Below, one piece after another: positions 52,149-60,860 of a stretch of 64,000 nt of DNA. The DNA is taken from contig NZ_CP113116.1 in assembly GCF_026625985.1 (NCBI RefSeq), positions 2,666,001 to 2,730,000 of the forward strand. Reading direction: 5' to 3'. The number at the start of each line of letters is the position of its first letter. The stretch's first letter is position 1. The notes beneath the pieces were generated by a model. It did not search any database. It saw only the letters and a list, made by a program, of their open reading frames with translations, and was not told the DNA's origin. The position numbers and the translations under genes are program-made. This DNA is from Mycobacterium sp. Aquia_213 (GTDB taxonomy: Bacteria; Actinomycetota; Actinomycetes; Mycobacteriales; Mycobacteriaceae).

Positions 52149-53300
52149 CTAGGGCCCCTGATCCCAGTGATATGGCGCGATCAGCGGATTGCCCGGGGTG
52201 CCCCGATAGCCTGCGGTGCACGGGCTGGGGAACTGGCCGACGGTGCGACCCCACTGCAGCTCGAGCTGGGTCAGATGGCATTCCCATCGAGTGCCGGTCA
52301 ACAGGCCCTGGTCGATCCGGCTGAGCGTGAGGTCGACGATCGCGGTCAAGTTGGCGTAATCGCCGCGCTGGAAATTCTGGAATGTCTCGTTCGGAAACGG
52401 GAAGGTAGCCAGCAGGGACAGCGATCGCGTCAAGGCCGGGCCGGCGTTGGCCAGCGATTCCAGCACCGGTCCGACTTGCTGTAGCTCCTTGATCAGGTTC
52501 GTTTTAGTCTTGTTGACCGAATCGACAGTCAGGGCACTGAATTTACTCAACTGATCCGCCGCCTCGACGAGCTTGTCCCGCTCATCGTTGAGCACCGCCA
52601 GGGCGTCGGGAACGGTCGCCAGAGCGCGGTCCAGGACCGCTTGCTGGGCGGCGAACTTCCCCACCACGCGGTTCAGGCTCTCGGTGGCCGCGATGATGTC
52701 ACCGGACTGGTCGTTGAGGTAGGCGGAGAACTTGTCCAGCTGTGAGATCAGGCTGCGCACGTCGTGCTCGCGGCCGCGGAACGCCGTGCTCAACGCCTCG
52801 GTGATGTCCTGTACCTGACCCAGTCCGCCGCCGTTGAGTACCAACGACAGCGCCGCCAACGTCTGCTCGGTGCTGGGGTAGGCGCCGCCGTGCGCCAGCG
52901 GGATGACGGAACCCGCACGCAATTTGCCCTGCGGTACTTCGCTTTTCGGAGGGCTCAATTCGATGTGATAGGAGCCCAGCAAGCTGGTGGTGCCGATCTT
53001 GGCCGTTGCGTTCGCGGGCAGGGAGACGCCTGCGTCGAGCTGCATGCTCACCAACGCATGCCAGCCCTGACGCTCGATTTTCGTCACGTGGCCGATCGTC
53101 ACGTCGGCGACGCGCACCCGCGAGTTCGGTTGAATGTTGTTGACATCCGGCATCTGTGCCTGGATCACAAACGACCCCGGCCCCGCGCCCTGGGTTCCGG
53201 GCAGCGGCAGCGAATTCAGCCCGTGCCAACCGCAGCCGGATAACCCGGACACAGCCGCGACCGTCAACAGACTCGCCGCGCAGCGGCGCAACCGTCTCAT
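52149..53300 (-). CDS. mceE: MCE family lipoprotein MceE
   Basis: A 383-aa lipid-anchored Mce subunit (LprK-type). The lipobox SGLSGC makes Cys23 the acylated residue. Next come the MCE domain (FVIQAQMPDVNNIQPNSRVRVADVTIGHV) and long helices (EHDVRSLISQLDKFSAYLNDQSG...). MceE is usually the lipoprotein of the six, which fits. Its ATG overlaps the mceD stop by 1 nt (TGATG). Confidence 0.94.
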   Translation of the reverse strand: MRRLRRCAASLLTVAAVSGLSGCGWHGLNSLPLPGTQGAGPGSFVIQAQMPDVNNIQPNSRVRVADVTIGHVTKIERQGWHALVSMQLDAGVSLPANATAKIGTTSLLGSYHIELSPPKSEVPQGKLRAGSVIPLAHGGAYPSTEQTLAALSLVLNGGGLGQVQDITEALSTAFRGREHDVRSLISQLDKFSAYLNDQSGDIIAATESLNRVVGKFAAQQAVLDRALATVPDALAVLNDERDKLVEAADQLSKFSALTVDSVNKTKTNLIKELQQVGPVLESLANAGPALTRSLSLLATFPFPNETFQNFQRGDYANLTAIVDLTLSRIDQGLLTGTRWECHLTQLELQWGRTVGQFPSPCTAGYRGTPGNPLIAPYHWDQGP

Positions 53301-54589
53301 CAGCCAGCTCCCGGCGGCATCATCATGCCGCGCAGTCCCGCCGCGGGGTCGGTCGACACCGTCTCACTCACCGGCACGGCGGGAGCCGGCGGTGGCGCGT
53401 TCGCGGCGGGCGGAACGTAGTCGGGGCGCATCGAATCCTCGCTGTAGGTAACCTCATTGGGCCTCGCCTGCGCGCCGACGAAAAGGTTCTCCCCGATCGG
53501 CGGGTAGTTGTATTGACGGTTCTTCACAATCGGCGCCATGTACTGCGCGCAGAGTTTCGCCGCTTGCTCGCCGCCCAACCGGGAAGCGGCCTGAATTGCG
53601 CCGCACAGGAACGAGATTGGATTTGCCATGTTGCTGCCCGCCAGGGCGCCGGTCAGTGCACCGTTGGCCGGCTCGAAGATATTGTTGAAGTTCTGCAACA
53701 CCGTCGGGCTGATGTGCAGTGTCTGCTTGATGTCGCCGAGGCTGTCGACCAGCACCTTGCTGATCGACGTGAGCTTGTCCGACGCGGCGCCGATCGGCTC
53801 ACGGTTCTCGGCGGCGAAGCTCTGCACATCGCCGACGACCGCGTTGAGGTCCTCGGCCGCTTGAGCGACTTTATTGGGATCATCGGCCAACAGCGAGGAC
53901 ACTGCGGCCAAGTTCTGGTTCAGTTGCTCGAGTAGATCCGCGCTGTCATGCAGCGCCGTCACCAGTATCGACAGATTCTTCAAGGTGGAGAAGATGTCTT
54001 TGCTGTGATCGCCGAGCGCCGAAACCGCCTGCGAAAGCTTGATAATGGTGTCGCGGATGGTGGAGCCTTGCCCGCGCAGGTTGTCGGCGGCGGTATTGAT
54101 CAAGGAGCCCAGCGTGCTGACGCCGCCCGGCTGGGTGGGCTTCAACAATTCGGTCAACCGCTGAACTTGGGCGCGCAAGTCATCCCACTCGACCGGCACC
54201 ACGGTGCGGTCCTGGTCGATCACCGCCCCGTCGGCCAGTACGGGACCGCCCGCATAGGGCGGCGTCAGCTGGATAGCCCGGCCCGATACCAGTTGCGGCG
54301 ACAAGATCGCGGCCTTGGCGCTTGCGGGCACCTTGTACTTGCTGTCGACCGAGAACGTGATCTTGGACCGCAGCGGCTGCGGCTCGATCTTGAGGATGGT
54401 GCCCACCGGCACCCCCCGGATGCGCACGTCATCACCGGCAAACACGCCATTGCTGTTGTCGAAGTACGCGACCACGACGGTGCGGGCGGCCTCGCCCGCG
54501 GTTCGCATCGCGACGATCACGCCCGCGACCAGCACCAAGATTAGGGTGGTCGCCAACACGGATCGAGACCGTCGGAGTTTTGTTGTCAC
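53300..54589 (-). CDS. mceD: MCE family protein MceD
   Basis: A 429-aa Mce subunit. Membrane helix VLATTLILVLVAGVIVAM, then the MCE domain (VVVAYFDNSNGVFAGDDVRIRGVPVG), the QLTPPYAGGPVL loop, a helical stalk and a Pro/Ala-rich C-terminus. GTG at 54589 is chosen because it gives GTGA overlap with mceC, typical of this operon; the longer in-frame extension lies inside the end of mceC and has no domain content. Confidence 0.93.
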   Translation of the reverse strand: MTTKLRRSRSVLATTLILVLVAGVIVAMRTAGEAARTVVVAYFDNSNGVFAGDDVRIRGVPVGTILKIEPQPLRSKITFSVDSKYKVPASAKAAILSPQLVSGRAIQLTPPYAGGPVLADGAVIDQDRTVVPVEWDDLRAQVQRLTELLKPTQPGGVSTLGSLINTAADNLRGQGSTIRDTIIKLSQAVSALGDHSKDIFSTLKNLSILVTALHDSADLLEQLNQNLAAVSSLLADDPNKVAQAAEDLNAVVGDVQSFAAENREPIGAASDKLTSISKVLVDSLGDIKQTLHISPTVLQNFNNIFEPANGALTGALAGSNMANPISFLCGAIQAASRLGGEQAAKLCAQYMAPIVKNRQYNYPPIGENLFVGAQARPNEVTYSEDSMRPDYVPPAANAPPPAPAVPVSETVSTDPAAGLRGMMMPPGAG

Positions 54590-55857
54590 GGTTGGCCTCC
54601 CGGCGCCAACGCGGGCGGCCCGGGCGGTGGACCGCCGGGCGGCGGGGCCGGGGGCGGCTCCCGGTAGGGGTAGCAGCCGGGACCGGGCAACGGCACGCCG
54701 GGCGGACCGCACGGATGGTCGCCGGGATTGCCGGTGATCGCGTCGGGCAGATTCAATCGCGGCTCGCCGCCCTGGCCCGTCCGCGGATACGGGACCGGCA
54801 ACGCCGGAGTTCCGGGTTGGCCGGTCGGTGGGTCCGTCAGCTGCGACGGGAGCAAGGTGGCCGGGTCCAGTCCCAGGTCGGAGAACGCGGCATTGACGAA
54901 TGGCTGAACGAACTGCCCCGGCAACAGATTTACCACATACGCTTTGAAAAAGGGGCCGGACGACAGGGACTCGCCCAGCGACATGACGTAGGAGTTGATC
55001 AGCGGAATGGCCTTCTGCACCCGTTCTTTTCGGTTCTCGACGATGGCCAGCACGCCGTTGAGCTTGTCCAGCGCCGGCCTCAGTTGCTGTCGGTTTTCGG
55101 CGATGAACCCTTGCAGTTGCCGCGAGACCGCCGAGATATTCGTCCAGAGCTGATCCAGGGCCGAGCTTTGTGTCCGCAGCTGTGCCAACACCGCATTGGT
55201 GTCGCGCACCAGGGTGACGATCTGATCGGTGCGCTTGGCCAGCACCCCCGTTGCTTTGGCGGCGTTGTCCAGCAAGCTACGCAGTTGGGAGTCGCGATCG
55301 TCGAGCGTTTGGGCCAGGCGGGCCACCCCTTTGAGCGCGCTGCGGAAATCCGCCGGTGTATCGGCGAAGGTCTGCGCCATGGTGTCCAGCGATTCGGACA
55401 GCCGGTTGGTGTTCAGCCCGCTGATCGTGGTGGCCAAATCGCCTAGTGCGTCCGGTAATTGGTAGGGCGAGGTCGTCCGCTCGATGGGAATGGGCCCCTC
55501 GAGCCGGCCCTCACCGCGCGGCAGCACGTCGAGGAACTTGCTGCCCAATAGGCCTTTGGTCTTGATCGCCACCTCGGTGCGGTTTCCGAGCCGAATGTTG
55601 TCGTCGACCTTGAACGTGACCAGCACACCGGGCCCCTCGAGCTCGATACTGGACACCTTGCCCACCGGGTAGCCCGAGACTTCGACGGTGTTGTCGGTTC
55701 GCAGCCCGCCGGCGTCGGCGAAATACGCGGACACACTTTTGCCCTGATCGAGAAATGGCAGATTCTGGTATTGCAGCGCGCCCAGCACAATTGCGGTGAT
55801 CGCCACGATGCCGACCGCACCGATGATCAGCCGTTTGCGTTCCGCGCGTGACGTCAT
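54586..55857 (-). CDS. mceC: MCE family protein MceC
   Basis: A 423-aa Mce subunit with an N-terminal helix (RLIIGAVGIVAITAIVLGAL), the MCE domain (VSAYFADAGGLRTDNTVEVSGYPVGKV), a helical tunnel segment and a long Pro-rich tail containing PPPAPPPGGPPPGPP. The tail is longer than that of the other subunits and is typical of MceC. ATG at 55857 overlaps the mceB stop by 4 nt. Confidence 0.93.
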   Translation of the reverse strand: MTSRAERKRLIIGAVGIVAITAIVLGALQYQNLPFLDQGKSVSAYFADAGGLRTDNTVEVSGYPVGKVSSIELEGPGVLVTFKVDDNIRLGNRTEVAIKTKGLLGSKFLDVLPRGEGRLEGPIPIERTTSPYQLPDALGDLATTISGLNTNRLSESLDTMAQTFADTPADFRSALKGVARLAQTLDDRDSQLRSLLDNAAKATGVLAKRTDQIVTLVRDTNAVLAQLRTQSSALDQLWTNISAVSRQLQGFIAENRQQLRPALDKLNGVLAIVENRKERVQKAIPLINSYVMSLGESLSSGPFFKAYVVNLLPGQFVQPFVNAAFSDLGLDPATLLPSQLTDPPTGQPGTPALPVPYPRTGQGGEPRLNLPDAITGNPGDHPCGPPGVPLPGPGCYPYREPPPAPPPGGPPPGPPALAPGGQP

Positions 55858-56882
55858 TTCGGTGCACACCGTCCGGTGGCCTGACCGGCGACCTTGATGT
55901 AGACGGGCTGGCCGCCCTTGCCGTTGACCTTGAGCACGACATCGCAGAGGTAGAAGGCAAAGAAGTCGCCGTACATACCCTGACGGGCCAGTGCCAGGTA
56001 TTTGTCCGGCAGCGTGTTGAGCAGATTGTCCAGGTAGTCGTGGTCGGCGAGTGCGACGTCCGCGACTCGATCGGTCTCGTGCACCACCTTCGAAAACGGC
56101 GCGCGCGCTTGCGACAGCAATTCGGTGATCGAGCCGGCCGCCGCGTTCGTGTAGGCCACCGCGTTGGAGATGTCCGTCTTGCGTTCGGCGAGCCCGTGCA
56201 CCAGTTGCGACAGCGATGTCACCGCCTTGTCTAACCGATCACTTTGGCCCCCAAGCGAACCCAATACCACGTTGAGGTTGTTCACCACTTGCCCGATGAG
56301 CTGATCGCGGTCCGCCAAGGTATTGGTCACGGCCGCGGCCTGATCGAGAAATGACGTGATCGTGGGGCCTTGCCCCTGAAACATCTGCAGCAACTGCTCG
56401 CTGAGTGCGTTCACCTGCTCGGGGTTCAGCGCACGAAACAGCGGCTTGAAGCCGCCGATCAGGGCATCGAGATCCAGCGCGGGTTTGGTGCGGGCCAGCG
56501 GAATCGTTTGGTGCGGACTGAGTATGGCCAGCCCGCCGGCACCTTCTTCCAGCGCCAGGTAACGGTCGCCGAACAGGTTGTCGTATCGGATCACCGCCTC
56601 GGTTCCCTGGGTGAGGGTGACCGAATTGTCGGCGGTGAACTCGACCCGCACCGTCGCGTCCGGATTGATCGAGATCTTTTCGACCTTGCCGACCTCGACG
56701 CCGGCTATCCGCACCAGCTTGCCCTCCCTGAGGTTGGACACGTTGGTGAACTCGGCGTAGTACGTTTTGCCGTCACCGAAACGCACCTCGCCGAACACGG
56801 CAACCAGCAAGGACGCGGTCAGCAGGCACACCGACAGGAAGATGCCCAGGCGCAGTGCGACGCCTTTCAGGTTCTCCTGCAT
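55854..56882 (-). CDS. mceB: MCE family protein MceB
   Basis: A 342-aa Mce subunit. Membrane helix LGIFLSVCLLTASLLVAVF, MCE domain (YYAEFTNVSNLREGKLVRIAGVEVGKV), the short YLALEEG strand, then the helical part and a compact C-terminus with two cysteines (YLCDVV and GRCAPK), likely disulfide bonded. There is no Pro-rich tail, as usual for MceB. ATG is at 56882; it starts 39 nt after mceA, the widest gap inside the operon. Confidence 0.93.
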   Translation of the reverse strand: MQENLKGVALRLGIFLSVCLLTASLLVAVFGEVRFGDGKTYYAEFTNVSNLREGKLVRIAGVEVGKVEKISINPDATVRVEFTADNSVTLTQGTEAVIRYDNLFGDRYLALEEGAGGLAILSPHQTIPLARTKPALDLDALIGGFKPLFRALNPEQVNALSEQLLQMFQGQGPTITSFLDQAAAVTNTLADRDQLIGQVVNNLNVVLGSLGGQSDRLDKAVTSLSQLVHGLAERKTDISNAVAYTNAAAGSITELLSQARAPFSKVVHETDRVADVALADHDYLDNLLNTLPDKYLALARQGMYGDFFAFYLCDVVLKVNGKGGQPVYIKVAGQATGRCAPK

Positions 56883-56921
56883 CGTTTTTCTCCTGCATGT
56901 CGATCGTGGGCAGTCACGGGA

Positions 56922-58307
56922 TTACGGTGGCGGGGGGCCTGTTTCCGGCGGCGGCGCGGCGGCGGGCTCTGGCGGCGGGCCGGGCGCCTTCGGGGGCACC
57001 CCGGGCCAGAGCGGTACTCCGCCCGGTCCATACAGCGCCGCACCGTACGGCGGTCCTCCCGGGTTCGGCCCGATCGCCGGCCCGGGAATGCACTGGCGGA
57101 TCGAGGGCGGTTTGGGCTCGGCGCGGGTCACCGGGAAGTAGTCGGCCCAGCAGGGGTGCCCGAGGCCTGGGTTGGGCCTGATGTCGAGCCCGGTCCCCCA
57201 CCCCGTGTTGGTGACGAGTTCGCGTACCGGGAAGTTCTTGCTGGCATCCGGCAGTGATCCACACCCGGGCTTGCCGCCGGGGCCGCCCTTGGCCGCGACG
57301 AGCGGCACGTTATCGGGAAAGACGTACGGGTCGTTGCCCAACAGCAGCGCGACGTCGAGTTGCAGCGTGCGACCATCGGCGCCACCCCACGCGGAATAGC
57401 CGCCGTTGTCGAGATACCACTTGGTGCCCTGCAGGAAGCAGGTGTACTCGGGGTTGTATTTGAGGAGCAGGTTCGTGGTCGGCTCGAGGAGGTTGACCGA
57501 TGCGACGAGATTGTCCCTGCTGTAACCAAGCAGGTTGGCGCCGGAAGTTGACACGCCAATGACGTTGAGCAGCAGGGTATCCAGTTGATTTGCATGGTTC
57601 ACGACGGTCGTGCTGGTCGTGCTGGCGGCATTCAGGATCGTCAGGATGTCTTGGGCGGCAGCACTATAGGTGTCGCCGAAGTTCCTCAGTGAGCGCCAGT
57701 CGGCACGGATGGTTTCGCTGCGCGCGTTGAGCGCCGCCAGTACCTGGTTGAGGTCGGTGGTGGCTTTGCCTATCCGCTCGCCTTGGCCGCGCACGGCATC
57801 GGCCACCGCGGTCAGCACCGCGTTCAGTTTGAGCGGATCGATCATGTTGAGCAGGTCGACGACATTCTCGAACACGGTGTTGATCTCCGTGCTGACGTTC
57901 TTCGAATGCAGGACAGCCCCGGCGGACAGCCGCGCCCGACTGGGGTTCTGCGGTATCACCAGGTCGACGAACTTGGCCCCGAACGCGGTGGTCGCGCTGA
58001 TCTGCGCCTCGACATTAGCTGGGATATAACGGATTTGGCCGGGCTCGATCTCCAGTTGGAGGCTGCTCCCATTCTTGTCGTCGCCGATCTGGTTGACCCG
58101 GCCCACTTGCACACCGCGCATCATGACCTTGGCGCCGGTGTCCATCACCAGCCCCGAACGGTCCGCGGTCAGTGTCACCGGCACATAGGACCGCAGGGTG
58201 CCGTCGAAGGACATCGCCGTCACGAGGACAACCAGACCGATTGCCGCCAACAGGATCAGCGTCCACCACGCGTCGTGCAAACGGTGCGTACTTGGCCCGC
58301 GACTCAT
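56922..58307 (-). CDS. mceA: MCE family protein MceA
   Basis: A 461-aa Mce subunit, first of the six. Membrane helix WWTLILLAAIGLVVLVTAM, then the MCE domain (PVTLTADRSGLVMDTGAKVMMRGVQVGRV), the helical tunnel region, and a C-terminal Cys/Pro-rich part with YTCFLQG, GCGSLPD, HPCWADYF, RQCIPG and a Pro tail. Which mce locus (1-4 or other) it belongs to cannot be told without alignment. ATG at 58307 is 4 nt after the yrbEB stop. Confidence 0.93.
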   Translation of the reverse strand: MSRGPSTHRLHDAWWTLILLAAIGLVVLVTAMSFDGTLRSYVPVTLTADRSGLVMDTGAKVMMRGVQVGRVNQIGDDKNGSSLQLEIEPGQIRYIPANVEAQISATTAFGAKFVDLVIPQNPSRARLSAGAVLHSKNVSTEINTVFENVVDLLNMIDPLKLNAVLTAVADAVRGQGERIGKATTDLNQVLAALNARSETIRADWRSLRNFGDTYSAAAQDILTILNAASTTSTTVVNHANQLDTLLLNVIGVSTSGANLLGYSRDNLVASVNLLEPTTNLLLKYNPEYTCFLQGTKWYLDNGGYSAWGGADGRTLQLDVALLLGNDPYVFPDNVPLVAAKGGPGGKPGCGSLPDASKNFPVRELVTNTGWGTGLDIRPNPGLGHPCWADYFPVTRAEPKPPSIRQCIPGPAIGPNPGGPPYGAALYGPGGVPLWPGVPPKAPGPPPEPAAAPPPETGPPPP

Positions 58308-58311
58308 GCCG

Positions 58312-59163
58312 CTAACTCGCCAGGTGGAAGTTCGGGGACTGGCCATAGATGGCCAGCGTCATGATGACGATCGCGATCGACGCGAGGACCATCGAGGCAC
58401 GCACGGCCCGGCCGACGGCTTCGCCGACCCCGGCGGGCCCGCCGTGCGCGGTGTACCCGTAGTAGGTACACACCAGCATGATCATCAGCGAGACCACGAC
58501 GACCTCAAACGACGACCAGAGCACATCGGTCGGGCGCAGGAACGTGTTGAAGTAGTGGTCGTACACACCGGAGCCCTGCCCGTACACCGCCGTGGTCCCG
58601 ATGCGGGCGGCCAGGTATGCCGTCATGAGCCCCACGCAAAATAGCGGGATCGCCACCACCACGCCCGCCAGTACTCGAGTGCTGGCCAGGTAGCTGACGC
58701 TGCGGATACCGATCACCTCGAGCGCATCGATTTCCTCGTTGATCCGCATCGCCCCCAGCTGGGCGGTGGCGCCGGCGCCGACGGTGGCGGCCAGCGCGAC
58801 CATCACGGTTCCCGGCTGAATCTCGCGGGTGTTGAAGAAGGCCGACGCGAAGCCGGTCAAGGCTTCCACGCCCACGGAGGCGAACTGGTTGTAACCCTGC
58901 ACCGCCACGATTGCGCCGGTGGTCATCGCCAAGAACCCGACGATGACGACCGTTCCGCCGATCACCGCGAGAGTTCCTACGCCCAAACCCATTTGCGCGA
59001 TCACCCGCAGCAGCTCGCCACGGTAGTGCATCACGGCGTCGGGAATCCCCGCGACGGTGCTGACATAGAACCGTACCTGCGAGCCCATCCGATTCCACTC
59101 GGCCACAACGGATTTCGCAATGCGCTGGACCTGTGTTGGGCTGCTCGGAACACTGACCGTCAT
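58312..59163 (-). CDS. yrbEB: YrbEB-family permease of the Mce transporter
   Basis: A 283-aa integral membrane permease of the MlaE type, second of the pair. Five to six hydrophobic segments and the family blocks GFASAFFNTREIQPGTVMVALAATVGAG, AMRINEEIDALEVIGIRSVSYLASTR and TYYGYTAHGGPAGVGEAVGRAVRAS are present. The EEIDALEVIGI segment is the coupling helix to the MceG-type ATPase, which is not encoded here and in mycobacteria lies elsewhere. It starts 9 nt after yrbEA. Confidence 0.95.
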   Translation of the reverse strand: MTVSVPSSPTQVQRIAKSVVAEWNRMGSQVRFYVSTVAGIPDAVMHYRGELLRVIAQMGLGVGTLAVIGGTVVIVGFLAMTTGAIVAVQGYNQFASVGVEALTGFASAFFNTREIQPGTVMVALAATVGAGATAQLGAMRINEEIDALEVIGIRSVSYLASTRVLAGVVVAIPLFCVGLMTAYLAARIGTTAVYGQGSGVYDHYFNTFLRPTDVLWSSFEVVVVSLMIMLVCTYYGYTAHGGPAGVGEAVGRAVRASMVLASIAIVIMTLAIYGQSPNFHLAS

Positions 59164-59172
59164 CGGTTCACC

Positions 59173-60072
59173 TCACGACACCATGAACGGCATACCGACG
59201 GCGGTGACGATGATGTTGATGACGAACAAGACGATGAAGGCGAACACCACCGTCTCGTTCACCGCCCTGCCGACACCGGCCGGGCCACCACCGACGGACA
59301 TACCCTTGTAGCAGGCGATCAGCCCCGCCATCAGCCCGAACAGCGTCGCCTTGATCATCGAAATGATCACGTCGATCGTGTGAGTAAGGGTGGTCAGGCC
59401 CGCCACCCAGGCGCCCGCCGAGACGTGCATCAGGAATACCGAACAGAAGAACGCGCCGATAAGACCTGTCGCGGTCACCACCGAACTCAGGGCCAGCGAG
59501 ATCGTGGTGGCCGCCAGCACGCGCGGCACCGCCAGCGCTTGAATCGGATTGATGCCCATCACCCGCAGCGCGTCGAGCTCCTCTCGGATGGTGCGGGCAC
59601 CCAGGTCGGCACACATCGCGGTGGCACCCGCACCCGCAACCACCAATACCGTGACTATCGGGGCGCTTTGGTCCACGGTGAAGATCGCGCAGCCGGTGCC
59701 GGAAAAATCTGCGGCGCCGATATCGGTCAGCAGGACATTGAAGAGGAAGCCCGAAATCACCGCCCACGGGATCGTCATCAACACCCCGGGCAGCGTCGAC
59801 ACCCGCGCCACAAACCAGCACTGATGCAGGTATTCCCGCCACGCGAACGGTGGCCTGAAGATGGCCACAAACGTCTCGGCCGACATCACGAAGAAATCGC
59901 CGATCGCGCGGACCGGCTTCGCCGCTTGGCCGACCATCGTCACCATCGCGCTGTGCACCGCCTGGATTCGACGCTGTGTCGTCGGGTGGAGTTGCTCACG
60001 TTGCCCCCCGGACAGGTCGAAGTGGACGAGTGACATCCGCGAGGGTACGCGGCGCTCGGCCATCATGTCCAT
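59173..60072 (-). CDS. yrbEA: YrbEA-family permease of the Mce transporter
   Basis: A 299-aa MlaE-type permease and the first gene of the mce block. Family blocks are VLVVAGAGATAMCADLGARTIREELDALRVMGINPIQAL and CYKGMSVGGGPAGVGRAVNETVVFAFIVLF, with about six membrane segments. The N-terminus has a longer polar region than usual. The start is uncertain: ATG at 60072 (MDMMAERR) and ATG at 60036 (MSLVHF) are the main options and neither has a good ribosome site. A dyad lies 84 nt upstream. Confidence 0.9.
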   Translation of the reverse strand: MDMMAERRVPSRMSLVHFDLSGGQREQLHPTTQRRIQAVHSAMVTMVGQAAKPVRAIGDFFVMSAETFVAIFRPPFAWREYLHQCWFVARVSTLPGVLMTIPWAVISGFLFNVLLTDIGAADFSGTGCAIFTVDQSAPIVTVLVVAGAGATAMCADLGARTIREELDALRVMGINPIQALAVPRVLAATTISLALSSVVTATGLIGAFFCSVFLMHVSAGAWVAGLTTLTHTIDVIISMIKATLFGLMAGLIACYKGMSVGGGPAGVGRAVNETVVFAFIVLFVINIIVTAVGMPFMVS

Positions 60073-60155
60073 AGTCAATACGCATGATTTCCGCTGACTG
60101 ATTCGTAAATAACGAAGCAAACCCGCACTTATGTGTGATGATGTATCTAGTTAGT

Positions 60156-60172
60156 ACCGGCGTAACGCCGGT
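60156..60172. promoter_or_regulatory. Dyad between ferredoxin and yrbEA
   Basis: ACCGGCGT (60156-60163) and ACGCCGGT (60165-60172) form an almost continuous palindrome with one central base. An AT-rich stretch follows toward yrbEA (minus strand), so a promoter there is plausible. It could be an operator for the mce unit or the 3' hairpin of the ferredoxin message. Confidence 0.5.
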
Positions 60173-60249
60173 CGAGTTGCCGCGTGCGCGGCTGTCCTGG
60201 GCGTTGTTTCGGGGCCCGCCTCCGGGCCGTGTCGGGTTGGCCGGACAGT

Positions 60250-60456
60250 TCACTCCGGAACCAACTGCAGTGCCCCCGACGGGCACAGTTTGACCGCGGT
60301 ATGCACCCTGCGCGCGACATCCGGTTCGGAGGCGTCCGGAACTTCTGCGGAGGCGAGGAGCACGACGCCGTCGTCGTCCTGGTCGAAGAACTCGTCGGCG
60401 GTCATCACGCACATTCCGGCGGATATGCAGATCTGGCGGTCCGCGGCGACCTTCAT
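60250..60456 (-). CDS. [3Fe-4S] ferredoxin, P450 redox partner type
   Basis: A 68-aa ferredoxin. The cluster ligands are Cys10 and Cys16 (CISAGMC) and Cys58 in KLCPSGAL. The position that would hold the fourth ligand of a [4Fe-4S] site is absent, which is the hallmark of the single-cluster [3Fe-4S] ferredoxins paired with actinobacterial P450s. TADEFFDQDDDG is the usual acidic partner face. ATG at 60456 overlaps the NTF2-like stop by 4 nt. It should pass electrons to the P450 two genes upstream; the reductase is not encoded here. Confidence 0.93.
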   Translation of the reverse strand: MKVAADRQICISAGMCVMTADEFFDQDDDGVVLLASAEVPDASEPDVARRVHTAVKLCPSGALQLVPE

Positions 60457-60860
60457 GAGAAGGCCTGCAGGGTTAGCGCCGAATTCATGAAGTCGCGGAA
60501 GTACACCCAGCGGCCGTCGCGCAGCGTAATGATATGTGCGAACTCGGATTCCCACTCGTGTCCGGTGGCAGGCCGCCGGAAGCGTTGCCGGCCCCAGGTG
60601 GCCAGTTCGTCGCCTTGGGCGATGAACTTCCATGCCTGCATGTCGACGATCTCGATGTTTTCGCCAACCTTGGTGAAGAACATCGTCGCTTCGTCGATGC
60701 CGCGGTAATCGCCTGCGTAGGGAATGATCTCGGTGCCGTAGTAGGTGATCCGCACCTCGGGATCGAGATAACTCAGCGCGGTTTGCAGGTCGCCGGCGGG
60801 GATCGCGGCATAGATGGCTTTGGTCGCCTCGATGTTGCGCGACTCGATGGTGGTCGTCAT
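60453..60860 (-). CDS. NTF2-like / SnoaL-fold protein
   Basis: A 135-aa cone-fold protein of the NTF2/SnoaL superfamily: MTTTIESRNIEATKAIYAAIPAG, LSYLDPEVRITYYGTEIIPYAG, YRGIDEATMFFTKVGENIEI and ITLRDGRWVYFRDFMN. Members include ketosteroid-isomerase-like enzymes and non-catalytic binding proteins. The clear Asp pair of a KSI is not obvious, so no reaction is assigned. It is locked between P450 and ferredoxin by ATGA overlaps on both sides, so it is probably part of the same oxidation module. Confidence 0.88.
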   Translation of the reverse strand: MTTTIESRNIEATKAIYAAIPAGDLQTALSYLDPEVRITYYGTEIIPYAGDYRGIDEATMFFTKVGENIEIVDMQAWKFIAQGDELATWGRQRFRRPATGHEWESEFAHIITLRDGRWVYFRDFMNSALTLQAFS